Assembly (NCBI GenBank): GCA_010015655.1
Contig: ML976758.1
Location: 1 to 64,000 of the forward strand
Direction: 5' to 3'
DNA: 64,000 nucleotides
Origin: Bimuria novae-zelandiae CBS 107.79
Taxonomy: Eukaryota; Ascomycota; Dothideomycetes; Pleosporales; Didymosphaeriaceae
In this document: in pieces, positions 23,013 through 35,307 of the stretch
How positions within the stretch are numbered: position 1 is the first letter of the stretch
How the letters are laid out: every line of letters starts with the position of its first letter
The notes under the pieces: model-generated
What the model saw: the letters and a program-made list of their open reading frames with translations, nothing else
What the model was told of the DNA's origin: nothing
The model's database searches: none
Made by a program: the position numbers and the translations under genes

Positions 23013-24809
23013 GCTGGGCAGAAACAGGCGGTCTTGTGGAGAGGCCCAGGACCCGCATCTGCTTCACTGACGGCGAACTCGTCGTTCGCAACAAGCGTAG
23101 GGCACTGAGTGCAGGCGTTGGGACAGGTGGCACGTCTGAGAGCGCCAGAAAGGTACATAAGACGAGGAGGTACCTTTCGGCCGCGCTCCTTGCTACATGT
23201 CACGCGAGGCGCTGCGGTGTTTTGCCGCCTCCGTCTCGAGACGCTTGCCAATTGGCAGTGTGGGGTGCGGGGAAGCTGGAGTAAGGTGCGACAAGTGGGT
23301 CGTGCCCTTATTGATGGCTGCACATCGTCCACACCTCCTCTTCAGCTCGAGCAACTCGATATTCAAATGCCATGAAAGAGCCTCCATCTGCTGATAGCTA
23401 AACAGTCCAAGACCATGTCGCTGCCACCGTTGACAACCGCGCCTTTCTCTGCTTAAGCGTCCTGCAACTGGTGGGGAAGTTGCGCTCTCCCGGCTGCCTG
23501 CCGGATTGGGCCGGTCCCGCTCCGATCACCCGTCAAACAAGTCGGGATAAAAGACGGCTCACGCGTCAAGGTAGAAATAGGCTACAAAGGCCAGAGTTTA
23601 TAACGGGAGAAGGTAATAAGTAAACCCAGGATAGGTAATACAATAGCCAAACTTTAATTACTAACGGAGTATTATATCGCCAGCTTCTAGCTTTACGCGA
23701 GAAGACGGTTTCATGCCATCGCCATTGCTGGACTGCATTTCTGAGACGATAGGAGGATGTTGTGTTTGCCGGAAACGAATCGCACATCCTTTTGTTGGAT
23801 ATGCACTGCCCTGTCAGCCTCATTGGTCGACACTCGTCAAGAATTCAGCGTGCGCGCCTCCTTCCACCTGCACCATGGGATGAAAACACGTAAAGAGCAG
23901 GATTGCACTTCAGTCAGTGTATGAAGATTCGAATTCGAAAGGCTTTGGAGTTCTTGCGAAGTTATAGCCCAACACCGCTATGACTGGTCGTGCACTTGGC
24001 TGGAGCCGATTGTATCGTTCGAATCAACCAACTCTGCCGATATTGATCCCCATCCGCTCTGTGGTCCTCGCTGATGACCTAGATCAAACTCGATATTCCA
24101 AAAAGTGCCATGTTGTAATCCCAGGGCCCATCGCCGTGTCTTTTTCCGCATCCGTAGCAACAGAGTTGCAGTGCCAAGTCAAGGGGAAAAATGATGTGTT
24201 CGTCCAAGATACTCAAGGGCTTGGTGACGCGCTCGCATAGGACTCGATCGGATCGGATGTAGTGCTTGTGCCGAACCATCGGCAAATTCGGAATGTTGGA
24301 CGCTGATCCTCCAAGGCGACTGCAGCATCAACAGGGGGTGCGGCGAATTTTGCCCGCAGGGTCTCCTTACTAGCAGCCTAAGAACCACTTATCTGGTAAG
24401 ACTCTACTACTTGTTCAATAAGAATACGCTAACGTAGTTAACCAGCAGCCAATAATCGCCTCACCCCCTGGGAACATCAGGTTGTAGGTGACGAAATAGT
24501 TCCAAGCTTGAAACAGCCGGCAAACTCCTTCGCAGTCTCCATGATTAGCGTTAAAATGTAGTACACAATACACAGCGCTGTCTTGAGACCGCAAGTTCAA
24601 ACGGAAACCTAATAGAAGTAACAAGCTACAGTGACTTTCAAATTCCCAACTCACAGCCGCTGGTACATCACGCGCTCCCACGTGGCCGCCATAGATCCTC
24701 GCACGTTTGGCTCTCTGAGCGAAGGCCTGCTAAGGATAATCTATGGCTGTGCAGCGGGTTATGCGACACGGCATTCCCTCCCTGCACTGACTTTTTTGGC
24801 TCCCCTGTG
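23013..24809. other. Intergenic left of the hAT element
   Basis: About 1.8 kb without a recognised gene. The first 500 bases are the transhydrogenase promoter side. Short frames at 23980-24390 on both strands have no motif I know. The last eight bases (24810-24817) are the hAT target copy. Confidence 0.45.
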
Positions 24810-24817
24810 TCTATCCC
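24810..24817. repeat. hAT 8-bp target duplication, left copy
   Basis: TCTATCCC occurs here and at 34762-34769, directly outside the inverted ends. Confidence 0.92.
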
Positions 24818-25041
24818 CAGCGCGTCCAACAGTACGTAGTACGTACTGTTCGACCTCGCTACGGTTACGTTACGGTTGCTAGCTAATACGGTACGTACGC
24901 TACGGTTCGAAAGCTAGTATAGTATTAATAGTATAGCTATAATATTTCCTAATTAGGAAAGTTCTATAAATAGAAGTTTTCAAGAGTGTTGTTGTCTAGA
25001 TCCTCTATGCTAGTAGCGTTGTTCTTAGTAACCTTTATCTC

Positions 25042-25899
25042 TTATTTCTCCTTATTATTTATATAGCTAGTTAGGTTTTTAAGGTAACTTAGTATGGCGT
25101 CTTTCCTTAGCCAGTTCTTTTGTAGTTAACAGGCCTTAATTATCTTTGGCGATAGTGAATTGCGATCGCACGTGACTGTACGTTTAGCAGAGGAGAAACA
25201 GCGCTCGCAGTCGCACGAGGTGGCTGGCACAGAGAGGTGATCTATAGCTATCTTGAAGATAATTGGGTACCGTTTTTGACCTACTTCTACCCACCAGCGG
25301 TGAGGGTTGTCTAGTAAATCTGACAGACGCTGGTCTGTTCGGGCAAGTTGTAGGTTCTCGAGTACGCTATTGTTATACTCCTCTAGCTGTGAGCTCTGTT
25401 TTATACGCTTGCGAGACCTCTGGCTGGTGAGGAGCATGGGATCCAGCCACATTGTACGTTGACGGCGAGCGCTTGTTTTATAGGCACCTGAAACCTTACG
25501 CCTATCCTTATCTCTTAGAGTTGACTCCTCGTCGTCATCCTCGTCCAGTTGCTCGGCCTGTAAGTACATGGCAAAGGTATTTTCAAGCGACTTTCTGGCC
25601 TTCCTGACCCAGCTATCGTGATGACTCCAGTGAGTTTGAAACCAGCGGGGACGGAGGCGTGGGTGTAGAGCAGTTGCCACGCAGTAAAGTGATGGATCTG
25701 GGTCAATTACCAGCCGCTGGAAATACGAGTCGAGTTTCTCCTTAGCAAAGGCAACACCACTTTGTAGGTATTTAGACTGCGCGTAGTGCTCGTACTCAGA
25801 GACGTCGTCAGTGAGGACCTCATAGATTTCCTGCATGTTGAAGATCGTCTGCCATAAACTGCCAAAACCGCTGCTGCTGGTGCTGCCTTCGAGAGATTT
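25042..25899 (-). pseudogene. hAT transposase, C-terminal half
   Basis: The frame enters at 25899 (SLEGSTSSSGFGSLWQTIF) and runs to a TAA at 25042-25044. It ends with the hAT dimerisation region: HLSVPATSCDCERCFSSAKR, RNSLSPKIIKAC, then KNWLRKDA. A single in-frame TAA (25126-25128), one transition from CAA, interrupts it close to the end. The upstream part of the gene is beyond the Copia element at 32622 onward. With the insertion and one GATTT copy removed, YKNCKS joins LEGSTS without a frame change, which proves the two pieces are one gene. Confidence 0.85.
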
Positions 25900-26285
25900 T
25901 GTCAGATTGTACTATCAGTGACAGTATAATCACTCTGATCCTCACTATGAGACAAGGTGATCCATCATGAGTTAGAATAGGATAAAATAACAGGGAGAAC
26001 GTGAGGCTAGTGCACGGTTAGTTACGCACTATCCTTGTCTAATTACATAGCCTTTTGTATACGTAAAGGTAGCTGGCGCAACCCTATACAAAGAGGCTTT
26101 ACTAGCAGTCTAGTTTATCCGTACGATTCTAGGCAGGATAAAGGGCAACTCTCCTTACTTAATAAAAATAAATTAGCGTCTTAGCGTAGGATGTAAGAAT
26201 AAAAGAGCCTTATATTTATATATAGATATATAAATAAAGAATTAATTATTATTCTATCTTGTTAAGAATACCCTTTAATTTAATA
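25900..26285 (+). repeat. Copia 1 5' LTR
   Basis: It starts TGTCAGATTG and ends TTTAATA, which matches TCTGACA of the other LTR after three transitions. The outer end is clean; the end facing the element interior is mutated. Confidence 0.87.
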
Positions 26286-26445
26286 ATTAAGAGTCTTAGT
26301 GCCTTAACTAACGTATTATATAATATCTTTATCTATCTTAGGCGACACTACTACAGTCGCCCTAGCTAATTATATAAACTAGTCTATATAGCAACGATAC
26401 CTGCGCGGGCGCGCTAAAGCCTTTAAAGTATAATAATTTATTAAC

Positions 26446-26782
26446 TGTAACAGGAACAATCGCTCGTCGACACGAGAACCCTTGGCTAGTCAAGACAGGA
26501 TTCGAGATCATCCGAAAACCGACACTCATCCGTATCGGACCTATTTCGGATCCATCAGACCGACGGTCAACCTATGGCAGTTATGTGCTAGCTAGCCATC
26601 TGGGAAGAGGTGTATTTAGAGGAGCTTGGGGCCTTTGTAGTTCAGTACCTTTTCCGTATCCTTTCGTACCAGGCCTATAGGCACTTAATTCATTCGAGGC
26701 TACATTCTTATACACGCACTCCCACATGCCTCTGCTAGGAGATACGCCAACATCGATCCTTTGAGTGACCTGCGCCGATACA
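26446..26782 (+). repeat. Solo LTR, family A
   Basis: It starts TGTAACAGGAAC and ends CGCCGATACA (337 bp), flanked by TTAAC on both sides (26441-26445, 26783-26787). It is GC-balanced inside AT-rich Copia sequence. An inverted copy is at 45451-45836. No internal part is present. Confidence 0.87.
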
Positions 26783-28728
26783 TTAACCTACTATCTAATA
26801 ATAAGCTAATGCTTAAGCTAAGACATTTAAACAAGCTAGATATTAGTAACTATAAAGCTACGATAATAGTAAATAACTCTAAAATAAGCTCTATAACTAT
26901 AGTAACCTTAACTAGATTACGCGCTAATTAATAAAATACTATAATACTAACCTTAGCGTTAAGCGTAGTAAATTAGCTAATAAGAATATTTAACCTAACT
27001 AACAATAGCAAGGAGGACTATAAAAATGTAATAAAATAATATTAATTACGTATTAATTAATATAAAGATAATAAATAATAATATTAATTACGTATTAATT
27101 AATATAAAGATAATAAATAATAATATTAACTCTAGGAGGATTACCTAAAATAGATAATTAAGCTAATACTTAACATAGTGTTAGCGCATCTATAAACAAG
27201 CTACTCCCTACTTAGTAAAATAATAAAATAATAAATTATCTTACTTATAAAAACTATAAGGGTAAAGTTATAGGATAAGAAAGATCGCGTATAAAATAAG
27301 TATTAAGATACCTTTAAACCCTTAAAAACCGCAAGTAGCTAGTTTATATAGCTATTAAAATATAATTAAGCTATAACTAAAGCAAAGACTTTTAAAATTA
27401 ATAACACCTATAGCTAGTATAACATAAAACAAAATTTTATAAATGCTGTACGAGGAGTCGTAGACTTGTAGGCGACTTAATATAAGCTAGCCCTATTATA
27501 TAATAAGGATATTAAGCGACAAGACACTGTAAAACGCTTCTAAGAATATATAGCACCTTAGTGCCTAATAAAGGGCAAATAAAAGGGCGCTTTTACTATT
27601 GCAGGGTTATCTCTCGCTAATAATAGTAAAGCTATCTAGGCTACTAGTAGGGACGCTTACGCAGCGAATAATAGCGCATTACAATCTAAGAAGCGTGTAA
27701 GGACCTCTATACGCATAAATAATAAGTAAAGAACTAAATCTAAGTAGTTAACTACTAATAGTAAGAAACTAGTAATAGCCAGGGGCTAGAAATACCCTAC
27801 TTATAATTAACGTATATATAATTTAGCTAAGTACTAGTATATCTTTAAGAAATTATAACTAAAATACTTCGTGCTACAGGATTATATTAAAAACGCTATA
27901 ACTTATTAGCTTAAAAATAATCCAGAACTATAGGAGTAAGTTTAATTAATAAAGTAATTAAAAAAATTATAAATACTAAGGATAAAGAAATTCTACACCC
28001 TAACGCTAATAAATAATAACTAGATAGACGCAGAGTCGCTAAAATCCCTATAAGCCTATGTGCGGCATCCTTCCACGCCGACCCGAATACGTACCCATTG
28101 CGATACTCAGCCATCCTCGATTCAGGCAGCACCTGCCATATATTTAACGAGATCGATCGCTTTGTCTCCTATAGAGCACCGCCGCCTGGGGACTTCATAT
28201 AGGCAGGGAACAATCGGATGTGGGTAAAGGGATACGGCACCGTCCATCTTACTATAAGATCTGCAGTAGGAAACAGAGTAATAAGGCTTAATAATATTAC
28301 CTATTATCTTAATCTTATTTATAACCTAGTGTCGCTCCGCCTACTTAGAAGATATAGGTTTTAGTAGGACACCTAAAGCAACCCGACAACTATTAAGTAA
28401 CAGGATAATACTACTATAGTAGAACTTAAAGAGATATACGGTTAATAAGTACTAAAGTATAAGACTAAGCCCTATACTATCTTAAATAGTACACGCGCCG
28501 CGCTAGTAATAAATAAATAGCTAACGCGTTAAAGGCAGGCATAAGGTAACGTACTTATATAATATTAACGTATAAGTTACCTAGGGCTAAAGGCGCTTAA
28601 ATATATAGTAAATTAATATAAAGAGGTATAAATTAAAGAAATTCTAATTACTAAGTGCACTACCTGTAATAAATTAAAGCTTAAGTAATAGATCTACTAT
28701 ACACCTTAAAATATCTCTAATTATAAAC

Positions 28729-29187
28729 TGTTAGGTTCCATCTAGGATAGCTAATCCTAAATGGGCTAAGGTTGGTTCTCGGGCAGGAGTACTTGGTAGG
28801 ACGGGAGAGGGTGTAGTGATAGCTTGCACTTGTCACTGGGGGTGTTAGTATCAAAGGTGTGTACCGCACAATCAAATCAACAAGGTTGCTTAGTCAGATC
28901 CAAACGATAGATTGATAAACAGGTTGAACACGAATGCCATAAGGGTATTCGTGTCAGGTTATATACAAGAGGGTTATTGGTTACCGTCCACCCTCCTCCT
29001 GCCATCCACAAGTATCGATGGATGGCAGCGCCGTCCGTGGATGGTACACCTTCCATGATCTTGGCGGGATGGTATGTCTTGGCTGGATGGTACGTCACGT
29101 GACTTCGGTTGCGCAACCCCGCCGAGTGTTACCCCCCACTGAGGGCCCGTTGGTCCTCAGCGTCTTGTACATGTTCAGATCCTAACA
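28729..29187 (-). repeat. Solo LTR of the Gypsy family
   Basis: It starts TGTTAGGTTCC and ends CAGATCCTAACA (459 bp), flanked by TAAAC (28724-28728, 29188-29192). Its left half matches 5990-6210 of the Gypsy LTR and 61713-61915. Minus-strand TCACGTGA (29095-29102) and a TATA-like site near 28960 place U3 at the right. The sequence is nearly free of RIP changes. Confidence 0.9.
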
Positions 29188-32100
29188 TAAACTAGGCAAA
29201 TAAATCGTTATTAATTTCTATAATTACAAGGAAAATAATAGTATAAAGGAGTAAAGTTAAATACTTTACACTAATTAGTTTTTAGGAATCTTATAAGACT
29301 TCTACTTTAAAATAACCCGTGCAGCTACTATAATTATTAAGATACTAAACAAACTAGTTACATTCCTTAAAACCTAGTATAATATTACTATAAAAGTAAT
29401 TAAAACTAATAACGAAATTACTATTATTAAGCTAGTTATTAAGCAATAGTATATAGCAAAAGGTATTATAATTAAGCCTTTTACACCTAATATATAAGCT
29501 TAAAATAGAGGCGCTAAACGCTTAGGGAGTGTTATTAAAAATAAAGCCTGTACTATAAGAATTAATACTAACTTACCGTATTAATTATAGCTAAAGGTTA
29601 CTAGAGCTATAGTTTACCCCTATAATTATGCCCCTAGATATAGTAATAATTAGAAGACACTATATAAAGTTTTCTTTACCTAAGTTGCCTAGTAGAACAG
29701 AATTATTACTAATACCTGGAAACCTAATTAAGCTTACCTTAAAGCCTATAAGTATAAAGCTTTTACTAAGTGTAAAGCTTTTACTCTTAGCGATAACACA
29801 AAACGCAGTATAAGTAAGCTATAAAGGCTTAATACTAGGGTATAGCTTAGTTACCTTATTAGTTATTAATTAAGTAATATCTAGAGCATCTAAATACTTT
29901 TAATGGGCAGAATAGTTAGGGTTTATAATATAATTTTTAATAAAAATATAATCTTTTTAGGAAAGATAGAGGACCTAGAGGATAACGTTGCCTATAGAGA
30001 TATAAGTAATATTAGTGCCCTATTATAATGCCTCGAACTTCCGTCGCTAATCCTATAGGACAAGAAGACACAGTTGTTCTATAAGGATAAATTAATTACT
30101 AAGTATTAGAGTAAAGCTCCCCTTAGACGCTAGAGAGATAGGCCGCGAGGTAATAAGTTATGGCAAAAGTACTAATTATACTATTTAACATCTTTAATAA
30201 TACTACTACTAATAGCACTCTTTGCATAATTAATAATAAAAAATTTTAAAGATAAACTATTACTAATAGTTCTTATAAGGTAGTTAGAAGTTTACTTATA
30301 GGTAGCCACCTTTATAGCAGGCACTAAAGTAAGTAGTAGTAGCTAATATAAAAGTAAAGTACCTAATAAGGCGTAACTACGCTACCTAATTATTTCTAGT
30401 AAAAAACTACACTAGAGTTAGTTATTTAATTTACCTATCTATAAAAGCAAGCCCGAGAATTACCTTCTTTAAAATATATAAAAGAAAGCTAAGTAATCCT
30501 ATCTTTAAACTATAAAAAAAATAAAGTCTTAAAGTAAAGTTATAGCTATTTTAGTAAAAGTAGCAGGTTATTAAATCCTTAACTATATATAGGTATATAC
30601 TTATAAGCTTAATAAATACCATCGATTATAAAAGTATAAAGCAAGATTAGTAGTAAAAGGTAATTAATAGTAATATCTTACCTTATAAGATACCTATACT
30701 ATAACGCTTATAAGATAATCCTTTTATATGCTTATAATAATTATAGCTTAGTTTAACCTAGAGCTTATCTAACATAACGTTACTAACGCCTTTGTCTACG
30801 CAAAGCTAGATAGAGAAATCTATATAAAGATATCGTGCGGATATACGCGAGCAGGCATAATCCTCTAACTATATAAAGCACTCTACAGACTACGTATCTC
30901 TCCCCTACTTTAGTAGAGAGAGTTTACGACTGTACTCTGTAATATAGGGTTTACTATAGTTCCTTATAAGCTATATTATTTTATTAAGAAAGATCTTATT
31001 ATCTTCTTTTATATAAATAATCTAATTATTGCTTATTAGAAGGATCACAAATCTAACGTAAAAGTAGCTATTATAAAAATAAATACTAAGTTTACGCTTA
31101 CTAGTAAAAAGAATCTATAGTAGTTTCTAGAAGTTAAAGTAATTAAAGACCGCCCTAAGCGAAGGATCTGGCTTTTATAAGACTTATATATTAATAAGAT
31201 ATCTTGTCTTATATATTATTATAAGATATAATATAAAACGCTAATAGCTTTAATTAAATTACTTTTGCAAATAGGACTAGCTAATAAAACTAAAGTTAAT
31301 TAATACTAGCGTAAAATTGGATTAATCCTCTATATAGTAGTTTCTACTTAACTAAATATTACCTTTGCAAGCTTTAGACTATTACATTTTTTTTTAATTT
31401 AAGTAAGAATTATTACGCTGCTGCTGATTAAGTCCTCCTTTACCTTATAAAGACTAGTTTACTAAGTCTATAGCTAAGAGGAGTAAACACTCTAAAAGTA
31501 TCTAATAATATATTATTTACTAATAATACTCTAAATCGCAAGAGTTTACAAGAATACATTATTAAACTATTTAGTAAACTAATTACCTAGAAAGTAAGTA
31601 AACAAGATGTAGTTACTATATTAATAATAAAGGCTAAATTACTAGCACTTTTATAGGTAGCTAAGGAGGCTATTTTTACTTCATAATTACTCTAAAAGCT
31701 TTAGATTACTATAAGTAATTACTTAATCACAATTAATTACGATAATTAACAGACTATCCTCCTTATTACTAAAGAGATCGCCAAGCTACACACGAAGCTC
31801 CGACATATAGATATACATAACTACTAGCTCTAATAAGAATTAGGCAAAGGATTGATTAAGGTAACTTATTAAAAGTTAGAAGATATAGTAGCAGACGGAG
31901 TAATAAAAACGTTATTATATAATAAATAAGCTAAGCTCTTAGAGAAGCTAGAACTAGCCAATCTTATAGAAAAAATTACTATAATAGAGGTTACGCTAAC
32001 TAAACTACAGTAGCAGATAGAAGCTTTTAAAATTAAACTTATAAATAAAGTAATAAATCTAGCCTAAAAAGGCTATAATAATTAGAGGACTATATTATTA

Positions 32101-32235
32101 AACTATTACTAATAGTATAATATTCCGCTAACCTTTACTAGGATTCAAATTGACTCGCATAGAGGATAAGGTACAATATAAACAGGTTATTATCTAGTAT
32201 ATCCCTAGCGTGATAAATAGCAGACGCTAAGGGGT

Positions 32236-32621
32236 TATTAGATTATACTATTAGTAATAGTATCATTACTCTAATTCTTACTATAAGACAAGGTGATCTA
32301 TCACAAGTTAGAGTAGGATAAAATAACAGGGAGAATATAAGGCTAGCGCACGTTTAGTTGCGCACTATCCTTGTCTAATTATATAGCTCTTTATATATGT
32401 AAAGGTAGCTAGCGCAACCTTATATAAAGAGACTTTACTAGTAGTCTAGTTTATCTACACGATTCTAGGCAGGATAATAGGTAACTCTTCTTACTTAATA
32501 AAAATAGATTAGCGTCTTAGCGTAAGACGAAAGAATAAAAGAGCCTTATATTTATATATAAATATACAAACGAAGAGTTAATTATTATTCTATCTTATTA
32601 AGAATACCCTTTCATCTGACA
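32236..32621 (+). repeat. Copia 1 3' LTR
   Basis: It starts TATTAGAT (mutated from TGTCAGAT) and ends TCATCTGACA, the exact inverse of TGTCAGAT. Here the inner end is mutated and the outer end is clean, the mirror image of the other LTR. Confidence 0.87.
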
Positions 32622-33300
32622 GATTTACAGTTCTTATAAAAGACTTGTAGGACGTTATAAATTACCTAAACTTCGTCCTAGTCGTTGTCTAACAGTCTAT
32701 TAATAAGAAAATTATAATTACTACTACTAGTAATAAGGTCGTTGCGTAGATATTTAGTATAAAGCTAAATAGGCTTCTAAAGCTCTAGGCAACGTAGTAG
32801 TATCGCGTACGTACTATACTACTTAATACTACTATCTTATACTAAACTAAGGGTCCTAAAGTTAAAGAGCTAGTCCTTATTAAGTAGATCTTATTATATA
32901 CCTATAAGTAGGCGTTGTCGTTTATATAAGGCGTACACTAAGTTAATAAAATTATATAGTTTACTAATAACGCCCTTTTTCTAAAATATTATATATTATT
33001 CTATAGACGACGCTTGCGATAGGTTAACTTTTAATTTACTTAGACTTTTACTATATATAGAAGCTTTTATAATAAGATTTATAATATGCCTAGTATATTA
33101 GATTTAGTGTTACTAGCTAACGTAAAATCGCTTATTAATAAGCTTATTAATAGTAGTAAAAAAGATAATATTACTATTCCTAATATTATTAGCTATAAAA
33201 TAGTAAATATTACGATTAAAATTTTATTTATAAGTAACTTTAAAAACAATAAAAGCGTACGTAGGATTTATATAGGTACAAAAAAGCGTGTAAAAGGTAA
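32622..33300 (-). pseudogene. hAT transposase, upstream part, RIP-degraded
   Basis: On the minus strand the frame reads LLRCLEL, then NRLLDND, DEV, VIYNVLQVFYKNCKS, with TAG/TAA at places that fit TGG, CAG or CGA codons. It joins the C-terminal half at 25899. The N-terminus and start codon could not be found because the sequence further right is too AT-rich, so the right boundary is approximate. Confidence 0.6.
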
Positions 33301-33497
33301 TAAGTAAGTTATATTAGTAGAGTTAAGAGTCTAATTAGCGTGTTAGCAACGCTTAAATTTTTTAAATTTTTTTTTGTTTTTTTTTTTAAATCTACCTAAT
33401 TGTAAAGTCTTAGCAGATCCTCTAGCGTACTTACTTATAAAGTAGGTAATGACTCCTAAAAAGTCTATATTATTTAGCAATATCTAGATATTATAAC

Positions 33498-33671
33498 TGT
33501 GGAGGGTAAAACGAGCTGGATAGTATATAGTTCGGAGATCGAATTGATTGATCAGTAATATATGAAAAATTGCTGTAAGAGCAGTATATATACCGAGCAT
33601 TCGGTGTTATGTTTGCCCGTTCCACCTGATCCTTCCGATCAGGGTACCTACAAGGGATAATTCCCGCGATA
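33498..33671. repeat. Probable solo LTR
   Basis: A GC-balanced 174-bp block starts TGTGGAGGG and ends CGCGATA, with ATAAC on both sides (33493-33497, 33672-33676). The final TA may be a mutated CA. It contains a TATATA string. No second copy is in the window, so the assignment rests on the duplication and the composition contrast. Confidence 0.45.
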
Positions 33672-34761
33672 ATAACTTATACTTATCTTACTCTGCGCCA
33701 CGCGTAACAGCTTTAGTATATACTTCTTTCTCTCCGCTATATCTTTTTTTACGTACCTAGAAAGTGTAGTACGGCTGTTTAGTAAGGCATGTAGTAGAAC
33801 TATTTAATTTTATATTAGTAAGCTTTTACTACCTAATAACGTTACTATAGCGAAGCTTAGATTATGAAAAATTTCTTAGTTAATATACGCCTTTAATAGT
33901 TTTAGTTTTTACTATAGTATATAAGAAACTTTAGATCTAGCGCCTATAGCTCTGTTAAATAAATTTAATAATAGGCTAAAATTAGGTAGTATAAAATCTT
34001 TATTTAGGTTATTAAAAGATGCCTTTTTAAGATCGATAGTAATATAAGTAGTATTAGACTTAATATTAAAATGGTAAGTAGCTATTCTCTCTTTATAGCA
34101 CTTCTTATATATAAAAAACGTCCTTTTGCAAATTATATTATCCTTTAGGTAGCTTAACTCTACGCCATATTACTATATTAATGCTACTTTATAGCTACTT
34201 AAAGACTTAGATATATGCTGCACGCAGTATCTTATATAATTAGTAATAAAGTGTATTTTACTATACTATAAATTAGCCTAATTAATATTAAACTCCTTAC
34301 TATTATTATAGCCCGTAGGATATACGTAGGGAGGATAGATAAATAATAATAATTATTATAAGGAGCTAGCTAATAAGTAAGCATTCTAAATAGTGAAGGC
34401 ATAATATAGTATTAGTATTAATAGCTATAATAGCTATAATACTTAAGATAATTGCGTATTATAGAAGAAGCTTATTTAAGAAGTAATTAATATATTAAAT
34501 TTAATAATAAATAAAATAAATAGGCTAACGGTTATATAGGGATAAAAGTAAAATGTTAGCTAAGGGCTAAAGCTCTGCATTTGCTCTATATAGAGATATG
34601 CTACACCTAAAATAGCTAGATCTATCAAATCTATTAAATCCGGCACCAAGAGCTCTACTCACGCCTCGTTCCTAATTAGGAACCGTACAGCCGTACTACG
34701 GGTCAAAATCTGGTACGGTACGGTGAGCGCCTTACTACGGTACGTACTGTTGGACGCGCTG

Positions 34762-35307
34762 TCTATCCCTGTACCTCCGACATAGTAATATATCCGGGAT
34801 ATGTACCCATTCGAAAGGAGAATCGACGTCAGATAATGCATCTCACCGTTTGCGCCGTTCGTCTTGGCCTACCCGCTATACAATTAAAGTGACCAAGCTA
34901 TAAAATAAAAAGTGGTCTATCAACAGTTTTAAGCAAATAGAAAGGGAAAGCCAAGGTCGACAGCGTAGATTATACTATAGTAGCATCGATTTTCTACGGT
35001 ACTACTCTACATGGCCAACTTAGTCGCATCACCGTCACGGCGCCCTGCACTGCGCCTCGATTAGGGATATATCACAATAGACACTGCTGCATTGCGGTCT
35101 TTACTCTACATTTTCGAAAACTTCAACGAGAAAGGTACGATCTTTCCCCACGGCATTTGCATCTGTACCCTACAATATCAATCTTTGCTTTTTAAACATC
35201 AACCTTTGTTTCTCCTCCTCAACACATGGGTGGACACGAGATTTGTGGCCCTAGGTATCGATCGAGCGCAACAGGCTCTACCTGATGAGTTCTCATCTTA
35301 GATAAAA
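34762..35307. other. Right flank of the hAT element
   Basis: It starts with the right TCTATCCC copy and contains the likely upstream region of the GT90 pseudogene. No other gene was recognised. Confidence 0.45.

Larger units (their letters stand above)
25900..32621 (+). mobile_element. Copia LTR retrotransposon 1, RIP-degraded
   Basis: Two 386-bp LTRs (25900-26285, 32236-32621) flank the element. The duplicated target is GATTT (25895-25899 and 32622-32626). The plus strand keeps Copia order: protease with LDSGSTCH near 28115, integrase region, reverse transcriptase (YKLNKYH, KYKARLVVKGN near 30600; ALYRLR near 30880) and RNase H near 31700-31850 (KLHTKLRH). All frames contain many TAA/TAG. 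Two solo LTRs (26446-26782 and 28729-29187) were later added inside it. Without them it is about 5.9 kb. Confidence 0.88.
24818..34761 (-). mobile_element. hAT DNA transposon with nested insertions
   Basis: The ends are inverted: CAGCGCGTCCAACAGTACGT at the left (24818 on) and its complement at the right (to 34761), flanked by the perfect 8-bp duplication TCTATCCC, the length hAT transposases make. The transposase gene is on the minus strand. Taking out the Copia element (25900-32621) and the likely solo LTR (33498-33671) leaves about 3.0 kb, a normal hAT size. TACGGT/ACGTTACG-type strings are repeated just inside both ends and may be transposase-binding sites. The right part is heavily RIP-mutated; the ends and the left part are nearly clean. 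Confidence 0.9.

Noticed and set aside
26940..27130. Tandem AT-rich repeat (ATAATATTAATTACGTATTA twice) as a possible replication origin
   Set aside because: It sits inside RIP-degraded Copia sequence; AT-richness is explained by mutation.
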